Of a stretch of 64,000 nt of DNA, positions 7,312 to 17,118 are shown one piece after another. The translations under genes and the position numbers were made by a program. Origin of the DNA: Saccharopolyspora gregorii (GTDB taxonomy: Bacteria; Actinomycetota; Actinomycetes; Mycobacteriales; Pseudonocardiaceae); assembly GCF_024734405.1 (NCBI RefSeq), contig NZ_CP059556.1, forward strand, positions 1,488,001-1,552,000, written 5' to 3'. Below the pieces are notes generated by a model. The model was not told the origin of the DNA and did not search any database. It saw only the letters and a program-made list of their open reading frames with translations. Position 1 is the stretch's first letter. The number at the start of each line of letters is the position of its first letter.

Positions 7312-10300
7312 GTGGCAGGCAAGGCCCGCGTGCACGAGCTCGCGAAAGAGCTCGGTGTGACTAGCAAGGAAGTTCTCAACAAGCTCGCCGAGCAGGGCGA
7401 GTACGTCAAGTCCGCGTCGTCCACCGTGGAAGCCCCGGTGGCGCGCCGACTTCGCGACGCGTACCCCAAGGCAGGCAAGCCCGGCGGTCGCTCCGGCGGG
7501 GCGAAGCCCGCGCCGCCGCGCAAGCCCGAAGGCCAGTCCGGTGACGGCGCGCCCAAGCCCGGTCCGAAGCCCGGTCCGCGGCCGCAGGCACCCGCCCCGC
7601 AGTCCGGTGACCAGCAGGGCGGCGGTCAGCAGTCCGCTGGCCAGCCGGCCCCCGCAGGCGCGCCCAAGCCCGGTCCGAAGCCGGGCCCGAAGCCCGGTCC
7701 GAAGCCGCCGGCCCCGGAGACCGCTCCGTTCGAGCAGGCTCCCGCCGCGCAGGCGTCCGCCGGTCCGGCCGAGGCCCCGGCCCCGCAGCAGGGCGGCGAG
7801 CAGCGTGCCGCCGCGCCGCGTCCCGGTGCCCCGAAGCCCGGCCCCCGGCCCGGTCCGAAGCAGGAATCCAAGCAGGGCGGCGACGCCGGTGACGGCACCG
7901 TCCCGCCGAAGCCGCAGGGCGCCAAGCCCAAGCCCGGCCCGCGCTCGCCGCGCGTCGGCAACAACCCGTTCGGCGTCGGCTCCGGCTCCCCGGCGCAGCG
8001 TCCGCCGCGTCCCGGCGGTGCCGGTGGCGGTCAGCAGCGCCAGGGCGGCGGCCAGGGCGGCCCCGGCCGCGGCGGTCCGCAGGGGCAGCGCCCCGACCGC
8101 GGTGGTCAGGGCGGCGCCGGTACGGCTCCGGCGGCCGGTTCCCCCGCCCCGCGCGGCGGCGGTGAGGGCGGCGGCAACCGTCCGAACCCGGGCATGATGC
8201 CCCCGCGTCCGAACCCCGGCATGATGCCGTCCCGCCCGGCCCGCTCCGGCGGTCCCGGTGGACCCGGCGGTGGCCGCGGTGGCGGTCGTCCCGGTGGTGC
8301 CGGTGGCGGTCGTCCCGGTGGCGGCGGTGGCCGTCCCGGTGGCGGTGGCGGCGGTTTCCGCGGCGGCCCCGGTGGCGGCGGCGGTGCTCCGGCCGGTGGG
8401 CCTCCCGCCGGTGGTGGCTTCCGCGGCCGTCCGGGCGGCGGTGGCCGTCCCGGTGGTGGCGGTCGCGGTGGCGCGGCCGGTGCCTTCGGCCGTCCCGGTG
8501 GTCCGGCGCGTCGTGGCCGCAAGTCCAAGCGGCAGAAGCGCCAGGAGTACATGGACAACATGCAGGCGCCGTCGGTGGGCGGTGTCCGGCTGCCGCGCGG
8601 CAGCGGCGAGACGCTGCGCCTGCGCCGCGGTGCTTCGCTGACCGACTTCGCCGAGAAGATCAACGCCAACCCGGCTTCGCTGGTGCAGGCGATGTTCCAC
8701 CTCGGTGAGATGGTCACCGCGACCCAGTCCGTCTCGGACGAGATCCTGGAGCTGCTCGGCCAGGAGATGAACTACCGGGTCGAGATGGTCAGCCCGGAGG
8801 ACGAGGACCGCGAGCTGCTGGAGTCGTTCGACATCAGCTTCGGCGACCCGGACAGCAGCGAGGAGCAGCTGGCCGCCCGGCCGCCGGTGGTCACCGTCAT
8901 GGGTCACGTCGACCACGGCAAGACGCGCCTGCTGGACACGATCCGGAAGGCGAACGTGCAGGCCGGCGAGGCCGGTGGCATCACCCAGCACATCGGTGCC
9001 TACCAGGTCGTGACCGAGCTGGAGGGCAACGAGCGCCCGATCACCTTCATCGACACCCCGGGTCACGAGGCGTTCACCGCCATGCGTGCTCGTGGTGCGA
9101 AGTCCACGGACATCGCCGTGCTGGTGGTCGCCGCCGACGACGGCGTCATGCCGCAGACGGTGGAAGCGATCAACCACTCGCAGGCCGCGGGTGTGCCGAT
9201 CGTGGTGGCGGTCAACAAGATCGATGTCGAGGGTGCGAACCCGGACAAGATCCGCCAGCAGCTCACCGAGTACAACCTGGTGGCCGAGGAGTACGGCGGC
9301 GACACCATGTTCGTCGAGATCTCCGCCAAGCAGGGGACCAACATCGACGGTCTGCTCGAGGCGATCCTGCTGACCGCGGACGCTTCGCTCGACCTGCGGG
9401 CCAACCCCGACATGGAGGCCCAGGGCGTGGCGATCGAGGCGCACCTGGACCGCGGTCGCGGTCCGGTGGCCACGGTGCTGGTCCAGCGCGGTTCGCTGCG
9501 CGTGGGTGACTCGATCGTCGCGGGCAACGCGCACGGCCGGGTCCGCCGGATGATCAACGAGCACGACGAGGACGTCGCGGTGGCGATGCCGGCGCGTCCG
9601 GTGCAGGTCATCGGGTTCACCTCGGTGCCCGGTGCCGGTGACACGTTCCTGGTCGTCGACGAGGACCGGGTGGCGCGGCAGATCGCCGACCGCCGGGGTG
9701 CTCGCATCCGGGAGGCGCAGAACGCCGCCAAGCGCAAGCGCGTCAGCCTGGAAGACCTGGACAAGGTGCTCAAGGAGACCAACCAGCTCAACCTGATCAT
9801 CAAGGGTGACAACTCCGGTACCGTCGAGGCGCTGGAAGAGTCGCTCATGAAGATCGAGGTGGGCGAGGAGGTCGAGCTCCGGGTCATCCACCGCGGCGTC
9901 GGTGGCATCAACGAGTCCGACATCAACCTGGCCACCGCGGAGAACACCATCGTCCTGGGCTTCAACGTCCGGGCCGAGGGCAAGGCGGCCGAGGTCGCCA
10001 ACCGCGAGGGCGTGGAGATCCGGTACTACTCGGTGATCTACCGCGCGATCGAGGAGATCGAGCAGGCGCTCAAGGGCATGCTCAAGCCCGAGTACGAAGA
10101 GGTCGAACTCGGCAAGGCGCAGGTCCGCGAGGTCTTCAAGTCCTCGAAGGTCGGCACGATCGCCGGTTGCATGGTCACCGAGGGCATCATGCGTCGGAAC
10201 GCCAAGGCCCGGCTGCTGCGCGACAGCGTGGTCGTCGCCGAGAACCTCAGCCTCAACTCGCTGAAGCGGTTCAAGGACGACGCCACCGAGGTCCGCGACG

Positions 10301-10395
10301 GGTTCGAGTGCGGTCTGACGCTCGGCTCCTACTCCGACATCAAGGTCGACGACATGATCGAGACCTACGAGATGCGGGAGAAGCCGCGCAACTGA
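7312..10395 (+). CDS. infB: Translation initiation factor IF-2
   Basis: A GTPase of 1027 residues that recruits fMet-tRNA to the 30S subunit. The N-terminal IF2_N domain starts [22 protein letters not shown] linker of about 400 residues follows, made of GPKPGPKPG repeats and then a Gly/Arg/Pro-rich tract. The GTPase domain has G1 GHVDHGKT near 531, G3 DTPGHEAF and G4 NKID; domains II-IV end in [14 protein letters not shown] chose the GTG at 7312 because GAGGAG lies 4 nt upstream and it gives the canonical N-terminus. The long linker is typical of actinobacterial IF-2. Confidence 0.97.
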   Translation: MAGKARVHELAKELGVTSKEVLNKLAEQGEYVKSASSTVEAPVARRLRDAYPKAGKPGGRSGGAKPAPPRKPEGQSGDGAPKPGPKPGPRPQAPAPQSGDQQGGGQQSAGQPAPAGAPKPGPKPGPKPGPKPPAPETAPFEQAPAAQASAGPAEAPAPQQGGEQRAAAPRPGAPKPGPRPGPKQESKQGGDAGDGTVPPKPQGAKPKPGPRSPRVGNNPFGVGSGSPAQRPPRPGGAGGGQQRQGGGQGGPGRGGPQGQRPDRGGQGGAGTAPAAGSPAPRGGGEGGGNRPNPGMMPPRPNPGMMPSRPARSGGPGGPGGGRGGGRPGGAGGGRPGGGGGRPGGGGGGFRGGPGGGGGAPAGGPPAGGGFRGRPGGGGRPGGGGRGGAAGAFGRPGGPARRGRKSKRQKRQEYMDNMQAPSVGGVRLPRGSGETLRLRRGASLTDFAEKINANPASLVQAMFHLGEMVTATQSVSDEILELLGQEMNYRVEMVSPEDEDRELLESFDISFGDPDSSEEQLAARPPVVTVMGHVDHGKTRLLDTIRKANVQAGEAGGITQHIGAYQVVTELEGNERPITFIDTPGHEAFTAMRARGAKSTDIAVLVVAADDGVMPQTVEAINHSQAAGVPIVVAVNKIDVEGANPDKIRQQLTEYNLVAEEYGGDTMFVEISAKQGTNIDGLLEAILLTADASLDLRANPDMEAQGVAIEAHLDRGRGPVATVLVQRGSLRVGDSIVAGNAHGRVRRMINEHDEDVAVAMPARPVQVIGFTSVPGAGDTFLVVDEDRVARQIADRRGARIREAQNAAKRKRVSLEDLDKVLKETNQLNLIIKGDNSGTVEALEESLMKIEVGEEVELRVIHRGVGGINESDINLATAENTIVLGFNVRAEGKAAEVANREGVEIRYYSVIYRAIEEIEQALKGMLKPEYEEVELGKAQVREVFKSSKVGTIAGCMVTEGIMRRNAKARLLRDSVVVAENLSLNSLKRFKDDATEVRDGFECGLTLGSYSDIKVDDMIETYEMREKPRN

Positions 10396-10402
10396 TCCGC
10401 TA

Positions 10403-10439
10403 CCGCCGGGGGTCGTCCTTCGTGGGCGGCCCCCGGCGG
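10403..10439 (+). terminator. Hairpin after infB
   Basis: A perfect 10-bp stem (CCGCCGGGGG / CCCCCGGCGG) with a 17-nt loop begins 8 nt after the infB stop. There is no U-tract, as is common in GC-rich actinobacteria. It lies before the DUF503 start and may attenuate readthrough. Confidence 0.55.
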
Positions 10440-10474
10440 TCGTGCTGGTGCGTGGTGATCCGAGGAGCGAGCTG

Positions 10475-10768
10475 ATGTACGTCGGTGCGCTGGAGCTGGA
10501 CGTGCTGCTCGGCGACGTCCACTCGTTGAAGCAGAAGCGCGCCGTGGTGCGGCCCGTCGTGGCCGAGCTGCGGAAGCGCTTCGACGTGGCCGCGGCGGAA
10601 GCGGGCGATCAGGACCTGCACCGCCGGGCGCTGATCGGGGTGAGCGCGGTCTCCGGCGACGCCTCGCACGTGCGCGAGGTGCTGGACGCGTGCGAACGCG
10701 CCGTCGCCGCGCGCCCCGAACTGGAACTCCTGTCGGCCCGGCAGCGGATGCTGGGGCCGGAAGACTGA
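10475..10768 (+). CDS. DUF503 domain-containing protein
   Basis: A 97-residue protein matching DUF503 (YlxP-like): [36 protein letters not shown], then [26 protein letters not shown]. It is almost always encoded between infB and rbfA, and members are small ferredoxin-fold proteins without a firmly assigned role; a link to ribosome assembly is inferred from context. I chose the ATG at 10475, preceded by CGAGGAG; the upstream GTG at 10442 would overlap the infB terminator region. Confidence 0.9.
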   Translation: MYVGALELDVLLGDVHSLKQKRAVVRPVVAELRKRFDVAAAEAGDQDLHRRALIGVSAVSGDASHVREVLDACERAVAARPELELLSARQRMLGPED

Positions 10769-10928
10769 CGGGCCCTGGCGGGTTCTCCCCACGAGGGACC
10801 TGCCCGGTCGCCCGCACCGCCCCGCGGCCGGCAGCCCGGGAGCCCCGCCGCGGCGGCTCGACCGCCGGTGGCGCGGACACTGTTCACGCCCGGACCACCG
10901 GGCGCAGGATCGACGGAGGAGGTGCGCC

Positions 10929-11438
10929 GTGGCCGATACGGCGCGCGCCCGCAGGCTCGCGAAGCGCATCGCGCAGATCGTGGCCTCGGGACTGGAGTAC
11001 GAGGTCAAGGACCCGCGGCTGGCGATGGTGACGATCACCGACGCCCGCGTCACCCCGGACCTGCGGGACGCCACGGTGTACTACACCGTGTTCGGCGACG
11101 AGAGCGACTACGCGTCGACCGCCGCCGCCCTGTCCAGCGCCACCGGTGTGCTGCGGTCCCGGGTGGGGGCGCAGACGGGCGTGCGGTTCACCCCGACGCT
11201 CACGTTCGTCGCGGACACCGTGCCGGACGACGCCCGCCGGATGGACGAGCTGGTCGCGCGGGCCAAGGAGGCCGACGCGGAGGTCGCCCGGCTGGCTTCG
11301 GGAGCGGAGCACGCGGGGGAGGCGGATCCTTACCGTGCGGCACCGGAGGACACCGCGGATGACGACGAGGAAACCGCAGGTGACGAGCCGTCGACCGGCG
11401 AGGATGCCGATCTGCGGCATCGGCCACAGAGTGGTTGA
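10929..11438 (+). CDS. rbfA: 30S ribosome-binding factor RbfA
   Basis: A 169-residue RbfA required for late 16S rRNA 5'-end maturation. The KH-like core runs through [30 protein letters not shown] and ends near [10 protein letters not shown]. The last 45 or so residues are an acidic, disordered tail ([19 protein letters not shown]), longer than in E. coli. The GTG start follows GGAGGAGG. It lies in the conserved infB-DUF503-rbfA-DHH order. Confidence 0.94.
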   Translation: MADTARARRLAKRIAQIVASGLEYEVKDPRLAMVTITDARVTPDLRDATVYYTVFGDESDYASTAAALSSATGVLRSRVGAQTGVRFTPTLTFVADTVPDDARRMDELVARAKEADAEVARLASGAEHAGEADPYRAAPEDTADDDEETAGDEPSTGEDADLRHRPQSG

Positions 11439-11468
11439 ACCGCCCGCGCGGATGCGGTGCGTTGAAGG

Positions 11469-11492
11469 CGGCACCGCGGTCGTGCGGTGCCG
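11469..11492 (+). terminator. Hairpin between rbfA and DHH phosphoesterase
   Basis: A perfect 9-bp stem (CGGCACCGC / GCGGTGCCG) with a 6-nt loop, located between the rbfA stop and the ribosome site GGAGGTG of the next gene. It may be an attenuator within the operon or a processing site. Confidence 0.42.
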
Positions 11493-11513
11493 TTCGGCGT
11501 GGAGGTGAACCCT

Positions 11514-12536
11514 GTGGACGGGCATTCCGGAACCGCTGCGGAGCCGACGCCGGATGAGGTGGCGGCAGCCGCGCGGCTGCTCGCCGACGCCTCCGACGTG
11601 ACGCTGCTCGCGCACGTCAACCCGGACGCCGACGCGCTGGGCAGCGCGCTGGCGCTGGGCCGGGCGTTGCGTGCCCGGGGAGCGCGGGTCCGGGTGTCGT
11701 TCGGCCACCCGGCCGAGGTGCCCGCGTCGCTGCGGATCCTCGACGCCGACGGACTGGTCGTCCCCGCCGCCGAGGTGCCCGCGGCGGCACCGCTGCTGGT
11801 GGTGTGCGACGCGGGCAGCCTGCAGCGGTTGGGGGCGCTCGCCGACCGGGTCCGGACCACGATCGACGCGGGCGGCTCGGTGCTCGTCGTCGACCACCAC
11901 GTGGCGAACCCGCGGTTCGGCACGCACCACGTGATCGACGAGACGGCCGTGGCGACGGTCGTGCTGGTGCTGAGGTTGCTCGACGAGCTCGGCGCCCCGC
12001 TGGACCTGCCGATCGCGCGCTGCCTGTACGCGGGGCTGGTCACCGACAGCGGCCGGTTCCGGCGGGCCACGGCGGCCACGCACCTGATGGCGGCGCGGCT
12101 GCTGGAGGCCGGGGTCGATCCGGATGCCCTGACCCGCTCGCTGATGGACACCCACCCGTTCGCCTGGCTGCCGATGCTGTCGGAGGTGCTGGGCCGGGCC
12201 GCGCTGGAGCCCGCGGCGGCGCAGGGGCTGGGGCTGGTGCACGCGGAGGTGCGGCTCGCGCAGTCCGGCGACGTGCGCAGCGAAGAACTCGACGGCGTGA
12301 TCGACATCGTGCGCACCACGGCGGAGGCCGAGGTGTCGGTGGTGCTGAAGGAACTGGCCGCGGACCGCTGGTCGGTGTCGTTGCGCGCGGACAGCAAGGT
12401 CGACGTCGGCGCGGCCGCGAGCCTCTGCGGCGGTGGTGGTCACCGGCTGGCGGCCGGGTTCACCGCCGACGGGTCGGCCGACGACGTGCTCGACTCGGTC
12501 CGCGCGGCGCTGGAGCAAGCCCCGCTGCTCGGCTGA
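11514..12536 (+). CDS. DHH-family bifunctional oligoribonuclease/pAp phosphatase (NrnA-like)
   Basis: A 340-residue DHH/DHHA1 phosphoesterase. The N-terminal DHH domain has LAHVNPDADALGSALALG (metal site), VVCDAGSLQRLG, and the signature VVDHHVANPRFG near 125. The C-terminal DHHA1 domain holds the GGGGHRLAAGF substrate loop. NrnA-type enzymes hydrolyse oligoribonucleotides and 3',5'-bisphosphates such as pAp; members in this genomic position may also act on cyclic dinucleotide intermediates. I chose the GTG at 11514, 7 nt after GGAGGTG. Confidence 0.9.
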   Translation: MDGHSGTAAEPTPDEVAAAARLLADASDVTLLAHVNPDADALGSALALGRALRARGARVRVSFGHPAEVPASLRILDADGLVVPAAEVPAAAPLLVVCDAGSLQRLGALADRVRTTIDAGGSVLVVDHHVANPRFGTHHVIDETAVATVVLVLRLLDELGAPLDLPIARCLYAGLVTDSGRFRRATAATHLMAARLLEAGVDPDALTRSLMDTHPFAWLPMLSEVLGRAALEPAAAQGLGLVHAEVRLAQSGDVRSEELDGVIDIVRTTAEAEVSVVLKELAADRWSVSLRADSKVDVGAAASLCGGGGHRLAAGFTADGSADDVLDSVRAALEQAPLLG

Positions 12537-12547
12537 CCGGAGGTCAG
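12533..12547. terminator. Short dyad at convergent gene ends
   Basis: CTGACC-GGA-GGTCAG overlaps the stop of the DHH gene and the stop of the convergent CGNR gene. The stem is only 6 bp, so it is a weak candidate for a bidirectional terminator. Confidence 0.25.
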
Positions 12548-13056
12548 GTGCGCCGGCGGGCGCGGAACGCGGCCACGTGCACGCGGTTCGCGCAGCGCGC
12601 CGAGCAGAACCGCTTCGCCCGGTTCGTGGACGTGTCCAGGAAGTACGTGCCGCAGCCCGCGGCCTCGCACCGGCCCCACCGGTCCGTCCCGTGCAGCACG
12701 ACGCCTTGCGCCAGGCCCCAGGCGGCCGCGGCCGCGACCTCGGTGGCGGGTGGCGCGTCGGGCCCGGCCACGTGCACGTGCCAGCGCGAACCGTGCCCGG
12801 ACAGCCGGGGGTGCGGTGGGTGCCGCGCCAGCAGGTCGTTCACGGCGTCCTGCGCCCGCGCCGCGGCTCCGGCCAGCAGCGCGTCCAGCGCGTCCCGCAG
12901 GCCGGTCGCCACCGTGCGCAGCACCGCCAGGTCCTGTTCGTGCACCCGCTCGGACCACCACGGCTCGTCGTGCAGCGCCGCGCGCAGCCGGTCCAGGTCG
13001 GTGAGGTCGGCGTTCGCGAGCCGCAGCGCCAGCTCCGCGTAGTCGGCGCTGTCCAT
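12544..13056 (-). CDS. CGNR zinc-finger protein (ABATE-domain regulator)
   Basis: A 170-residue putative DNA-binding regulator. The C-terminal CGNR zinc finger reads CEAAGCGTYF, then a basic linker, then FCSARCANRVHVAAFRARR; four Cys bind Zn2+. The N-terminal part (LALRLANADLTDLDRLR) corresponds to the ABATE, ligand-sensing-like region of the family. Such proteins are common stress-type regulators in actinomycetes; targets are unknown. It is convergent with the DHH gene and divergent from the MATE exporter 67 nt away, so control of that exporter is plausible but inferred. Confidence 0.83.
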   Translation of the reverse strand: MDSADYAELALRLANADLTDLDRLRAALHDEPWWSERVHEQDLAVLRTVATGLRDALDALLAGAAARAQDAVNDLLARHPPHPRLSGHGSRWHVHVAGPDAPPATEVAAAAAWGLAQGVVLHGTDRWGRCEAAGCGTYFLDTSTNRAKRFCSARCANRVHVAAFRARRRT

Positions 13057-13123
13057 CCGGGCTCCTCACGGCTAGCCTGCGTCAGGGTCGAAATGCGGTT
13101 TCACAGCTTACCGGGAGGATGTC

Positions 13124-14437
13124 GTGAGCGAGGTCGCCGAACGGGTGCCGGTGCGGACGGTGCTCGGATTGGCCGTGCCCGCGCTGGGCGTGCTGGCCGC
13201 CGAGCCGCTGTACGTGCTGGTGGACACCGCCGTCATCGGCCACCTCGGGGCGGTGCCGCTGGCCGGGCTCGCGCTCGGCGGCACCTTGTTCACCCTGGTG
13301 TCCAGCCAGCTCACGTTCCTGTCGTACGGCACCACCGCCCGCACGGCCCGGCTGCACGGCGCCGGTCGCCGCAAGGACGCCGTCGCCGAAGGCGTGCAGG
13401 CCACCTGGCTCGGCATCGCCGTCGGCGTGCTGCTGCTGGTGCTGGCGCAGCTGTTCGCGGTGCCGGTCGCCGAGCTGCTCGCCGGGGAAGGCCCCATCGC
13501 GGACGCGGCGGCGAGCTGGTTGCGGATCGCGCTGCTCGGCGCGCCGCTGGTGCTGATCACGATGGCGGGCAACGGCTGGATGCGCGGGGTGCAGGACACC
13601 CGGCGCCCGCTGTGGTTCGTGCTGGCGGGAAACGGGACCTCGGCGGTGCTGTGCCCGCTGTTCGTGTACCCGCTCGGGTGGGGGCTGGAGGGGTCGGCGG
13701 TCGCGAACCTGATCGGTCAGAGCATCGCGGCGGCGCTGTTCCTGCGCGCGCTGGTGGTGGAGCGGGCCGGGATGCGCCCCGATCCGGCGACGATGCGCGC
13801 CCAGCTGGGCATGGGGCGGGACCTGGTGCTGCGCACCCTCGCCTTCCAGGCGTGCTTCCTGTCGGCGACCTCGGTCGCCGCCCGCACCGGCGCGGACGCG
13901 GCCGCCGCGCACCAGGTGGTGTGGCAGCTGTGGTCGTTCCTGGCGCTGGTGCTGGACTCGCTGGCGATCGCCGCGCAGTCGCTGGTCGGCGCGGCCCTCG
14001 GCGGTGGTGCGGCGCAGCGCGCGAAGGGCGTGGCGCGGCAGGTCAGCTGGTACGGGCTCGGGTTCGGGGTGCTGCTCGGCCTGGTGTTCGCGGCGCTCGC
14101 CGCGGTGCTGCCGCGGGTGTTCACCAGCGATGCGGCGGTGCTCGCGCAGCTGCCGAACGCGTGGTGGTTCTTCGTGCTCCAGCAGCCCGTCGCCGGGGTG
14201 GTGTTCGCGCTGGACGGGGTGTTCCTCGGCGCGGGCGACGCGCGCTACTTGCGCACCGCGACGATGCTCAGCGCCGCCGTCGGCTACCTGCCGCTGATCT
14301 GGTTGTCGCTGGCCTTCGGCTGGGGGCTCGCCGGGATCTGGACCGGGCTGAGCCTGTTCATGGTGCTGCGGCTGATCACGCTGCTGCTGCGGGCCAGGTC
14401 GGGGAAGTGGGCGGTCGTCGGGGCCGCCCCGGCCTGA
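13124..14437 (+). CDS. MATE family efflux transporter (DinF-like)
   Basis: A 437-residue inner-membrane protein with about 12 predicted helices in two homologous halves. The first helix contains the MATE/DinF motif LAVPALGVLAAEPLYVLVDTAVIGHLG; later repeats include TSVAARTGADAAAAHQVVWQLW. MATE proteins export cationic drugs and metabolites using H+ or Na+. DinF-like members are often neighbours of truB and rbfA in actinomycetes, and this one precedes truB by 67 nt. The GTG start is supported by GGGAGG upstream. Confidence 0.9.
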   Translation: MSEVAERVPVRTVLGLAVPALGVLAAEPLYVLVDTAVIGHLGAVPLAGLALGGTLFTLVSSQLTFLSYGTTARTARLHGAGRRKDAVAEGVQATWLGIAVGVLLLVLAQLFAVPVAELLAGEGPIADAAASWLRIALLGAPLVLITMAGNGWMRGVQDTRRPLWFVLAGNGTSAVLCPLFVYPLGWGLEGSAVANLIGQSIAAALFLRALVVERAGMRPDPATMRAQLGMGRDLVLRTLAFQACFLSATSVAARTGADAAAAHQVVWQLWSFLALVLDSLAIAAQSLVGAALGGGAAQRAKGVARQVSWYGLGFGVLLGLVFAALAAVLPRVFTSDAAVLAQLPNAWWFFVLQQPVAGVVFALDGVFLGAGDARYLRTATMLSAAVGYLPLIWLSLAFGWGLAGIWTGLSLFMVLRLITLLLRARSGKWAVVGAAPA

Positions 14438-14504
14438 GCCGGCGTCGCCGCCTGGGCGGGGTCGCTGCGCGACGCGCGGACGCGGTCGGGGAGGATTGCC
14501 AGCC

Positions 14505-15446
14505 GTGTCCGAGCACTCCCGAACAGCACGCAACCGTCCCGCCGTCCCGCCCGGCCTGCTCGTGGTGGACAAGCCCTCCGGCATGACCTCGCACGACGTG
14601 GTGTCCCGCGTCCGCCGCATCATGGGCACCCGCAAGGTCGGTCACGCGGGCACCCTCGACCCGATGGCCACCGGGGTGCTGGTGCTCGGCCTGGAACGGG
14701 CCACAAAGCTGCTCGGGCACCTGGCGCTGGACACCAAGGCGTACCTGGCGACGATCCGGCTGGGCGCGGCGACCAGCACCGACGACGCCGAGGGCGAGGT
14801 GCGGTCGCGGACCGACCCGTCCGGGGTGACCGAGCAGGCCGTCCGGGACGGCATCGCCGAGCTCACCGGGGACATCCAGCAGGTGCCGAGCTCGGTGAGC
14901 GCGGTGAAGGTCAACGGCAAGCGCGCCTACGAGCTGGCCCGCGAGGGCAAGGACGTGGAACTGGCCGCGCGACCGGTCACCGTCTCCCGGTTCGACCTGC
15001 TGGCGCTGCGCGAACCGGCCGAAGCCACCGGTGAGCCGGACGAGGACGGGTTCGTCGAGCTGGACGTGCTCGTGGAGTGCTCTTCGGGCACCTACGTGCG
15101 CGCGCTGGCCCGGGACCTCGGTGCCCGGCTGGGCGTCGGCGGCCACCTCGGCGAGCTGCGCCGCACCCGCGTCGGCCCGTTCGGCCTGGCAACGGCCCGC
15201 ACCCTGGAGCAGCTGGAGGCCGAGCCGGGCCTGTCGATGGACCTGGACCGCGCGATCGCCACCGCCTTCGCCCGGTACGACACCGACGCCGTCACCGTCC
15301 GCGCTCTCATGCACGGCCAGACCATCCCGGCGACCGGCGTCGCGGGCACCTGCGGCGTGTTCGGCCCGGACGGCCGGGCGGTCGCGCTGGTGCAGGACCA
15401 GGGGCGGACCGCGCGGCCGGTGCTGGTGCTGACCCCGGCGGGCTGA
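14505..15446 (+). CDS. truB: tRNA pseudouridine(55) synthase TruB
   Basis: A 313-residue enzyme that isomerises U55 of the tRNA T-loop. The family landmarks are LLVVDKPSGMTSHDVV, then the catalytic motif VGHAGTLDPMATGVLVL, whose Asp is the nucleophile near residue 50. Further conserved segments are TKAYLATIRLG, VPSSVSAVKVNGKRAYELAR and CSSGTYVRALARDLG. The C-terminus matches the actinobacterial TruB extension. The GTG at 14505 lies 10 nt after GGGGAGG, while the TTG at 14496 is too close to it. Confidence 0.96.
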   Translation: MSEHSRTARNRPAVPPGLLVVDKPSGMTSHDVVSRVRRIMGTRKVGHAGTLDPMATGVLVLGLERATKLLGHLALDTKAYLATIRLGAATSTDDAEGEVRSRTDPSGVTEQAVRDGIAELTGDIQQVPSSVSAVKVNGKRAYELAREGKDVELAARPVTVSRFDLLALREPAEATGEPDEDGFVELDVLVECSSGTYVRALARDLGARLGVGGHLGELRRTRVGPFGLATARTLEQLEAEPGLSMDLDRAIATAFARYDTDAVTVRALMHGQTIPATGVAGTCGVFGPDGRAVALVQDQGRTARPVLVLTPAG

Positions 15447-15483
15447 GCGGCCGATCGGGAGGCAACCAGTAGGCTTGCCAGCC

Positions 15484-16470
15484 GTGCAGCGTTGGCGCGG
15501 TTTGGAGCAGCTCCCGGGCGGTTGGGGCCGGTGCGTCGTCACCATCGGCGTCTTCGACGGGATCCACCAGGGACACCAGCAGTTGATCACGCACGCGGTG
15601 CGGGCGGCGCGCGAGCGCGGCATCCCCTGCGTGCTGATGACGTTCGACCCGCACCCGGCGGAGGTGGTGCGGCCCGGCAGCCATCCCGCGCAGCTGACCA
15701 CGCTGCGGCGGCGCGCGGAGCTGGCCGAGCGGCTCGGCGTGGACGTGTTCTGCGTGCTGCCGTTCACCGCGGAGCTGTCCCGGATGCCCGCCGACGAGTT
15801 CGTGCACGAGCTGCTGGTGGACCGGTTGCACGCGGCCGTGGTCGTGGTGGGGGAGAACTTCACGTTCGGCCACCGCGCCGCCGGTGACATCGAGCTGCTG
15901 GCGCAGCTGGGGGAGCGGTTCGGCTTCGAGGTGGCGTCGGACCGGCTGCTCAGCGGCACCACCGAACGCGCCGACGGCCCGTCGGAGGCGCCGGTGACGT
16001 TCTCCTCGACCTACATCCGGTCCTGCATCGACGCCGGGGACGTGGTGGCGGCGGCGTCCGCGCTGGGCCGCTACCACCGGCTGGAGGGCATCGTGGTGCG
16101 CGGCGCCGGGCGCGGCGGCAGCGAGCTCGGCTTCCCGACCGCGAACCTGTCCAGCCCGGAGCATTCCGCGGTCCCCGCCGACGGCGTGTACGCGTGCTGG
16201 TTCACCCACCGGCGCCGCGGGTCCGCCGAGCCCGGCGAGACGCTGCCCGCCGCGGTCTCCGTCGGCAGCAACCCGACGTTCTCCGGTACGGAGCGGACGG
16301 TGGAGGCGTTCGTGCTCGACGTGGACGCCGACTTCTACGGGGAGCACGTGGCGCTGGACTTCGTGCGCAGGCTGCGCGGGATGGAGCGCTACGACTCGGT
16401 GGAGGCGCTGATCGAGCAGATGGATCAGGACGTCGTGGACACCCGTGAGATCCTCGGTGCTCGTGGCTGA
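15484..16470 (+). CDS. ribF: Bifunctional riboflavin kinase/FMN adenylyltransferase RibF
   Basis: A 328-residue enzyme making FMN and FAD. The N-terminal FAD synthetase domain has VVTIGVFDGIHQGHQQLI (nucleotide-binding HxGH type) and MTFDPHPAEVVRPG. The C-terminal flavokinase has GRGGSELGFPTANL and VGSNPTFSGTERTVEAFVLD. I prefer the GTG at 15484; a TTG at 15475 is possible, and the GGGAGG upstream is about 20 nt away. The order truB-ribF is conserved across bacteria. Confidence 0.95.
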   Translation: MQRWRGLEQLPGGWGRCVVTIGVFDGIHQGHQQLITHAVRAARERGIPCVLMTFDPHPAEVVRPGSHPAQLTTLRRRAELAERLGVDVFCVLPFTAELSRMPADEFVHELLVDRLHAAVVVVGENFTFGHRAAGDIELLAQLGERFGFEVASDRLLSGTTERADGPSEAPVTFSSTYIRSCIDAGDVVAAASALGRYHRLEGIVVRGAGRGGSELGFPTANLSSPEHSAVPADGVYACWFTHRRRGSAEPGETLPAAVSVGSNPTFSGTERTVEAFVLDVDADFYGEHVALDFVRRLRGMERYDSVEALIEQMDQDVVDTREILGARG

Positions 16471-16601
16471 TCGACCCGCTGGGGGCGGGGCAATTCGCCG
16501 AACCGGTCCGGTGCGGCGCGATGGCCTGGCAGTATTCAGTACCGGTCGCCCCGGGGAACGTTCCGGTGGCGGCGATCGACGGTGGCACCGGGGGAGCTGA
16601 G

Positions 16602-17087
16602 GTGGCGGAACACAAGAGCGTCCAGCGCAATCTGGCGCTGCAGCGCGAGTGGTACGGCGAGCCGTTGGGCGATCGGGTTCGGCGGCTCGTGGTGGCGTTC
16701 CGGATCTCGCAGGCCCAGCTCGCCGAGGTGCTCGGCATCAGCGCGCCGATGCTCAGCCAGGTGATGAGCGCCCGCCGCGCCAAGATCGGGAACCCGTCGG
16801 TGCTGGCGAGGCTCGTGATGCTGGAGCGCAAGGTGCTGGTGCCGGGCGTGGCCGCCGGCGAATCGGAGGCGATCCAGGCGGCGCTGGCGGACGTGCGCGA
16901 CTCCCGGCCGTCGGTGGGCCGGGACACGCTGCCGGTGCGGGCGGCGAACGGTGAGGAGGCGGCGTGGCCGGTGCTGCGGGGTGCGGCGAAGCCGAGCGAA
17001 CTGGAGGCAGCGGCCGCGCTGATCGACGGCCGCTACCCGGAGCTGGCGGGCCTGCTGCGCCGGGCCGCCAACGGCGAACCGGCCTGA
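16602..17087 (+). CDS. HTH (XRE-type) DNA-binding protein
   Basis: A 161-residue protein with a lambda-repressor-like helix-turn-helix near residues 25-60: RVRRLVVAFRISQAQLAEVLGISAPMLSQVMSARRAK. The C-terminal half is Ala-rich and helical without a recognised domain. The GTG at 16602 follows GGGGAG by about 6 nt; a longer GTG/ATG extension from 16521 is poorly supported. Similar HTH proteins sit between ribF and rpsO in related genomes as I recall. Targets are unknown. Confidence 0.78.
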   Translation: MAEHKSVQRNLALQREWYGEPLGDRVRRLVVAFRISQAQLAEVLGISAPMLSQVMSARRAKIGNPSVLARLVMLERKVLVPGVAAGESEAIQAALADVRDSRPSVGRDTLPVRAANGEEAAWPVLRGAAKPSELEAAAALIDGRYPELAGLLRRAANGEPA

Positions 17088-17118
17088 CCCGGCGGCCCCG
17101 GACCGGCGGGGCGGGCGG

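Noticed and set aside
8270-8520. Gly-rich tandem repeats as a non-coding minisatellite
   Set aside because: They are in frame within the IF-2 linker, whose Gly/Arg richness is normal for actinobacteria.
7222-9891. 889-residue open frame on the minus strand opposite infB
   Set aside because: It mirrors the infB coding frame, its sequence is low-complexity Arg/Gly/Thr, and no family motif appears. It is an artefact of GC-rich codon bias.
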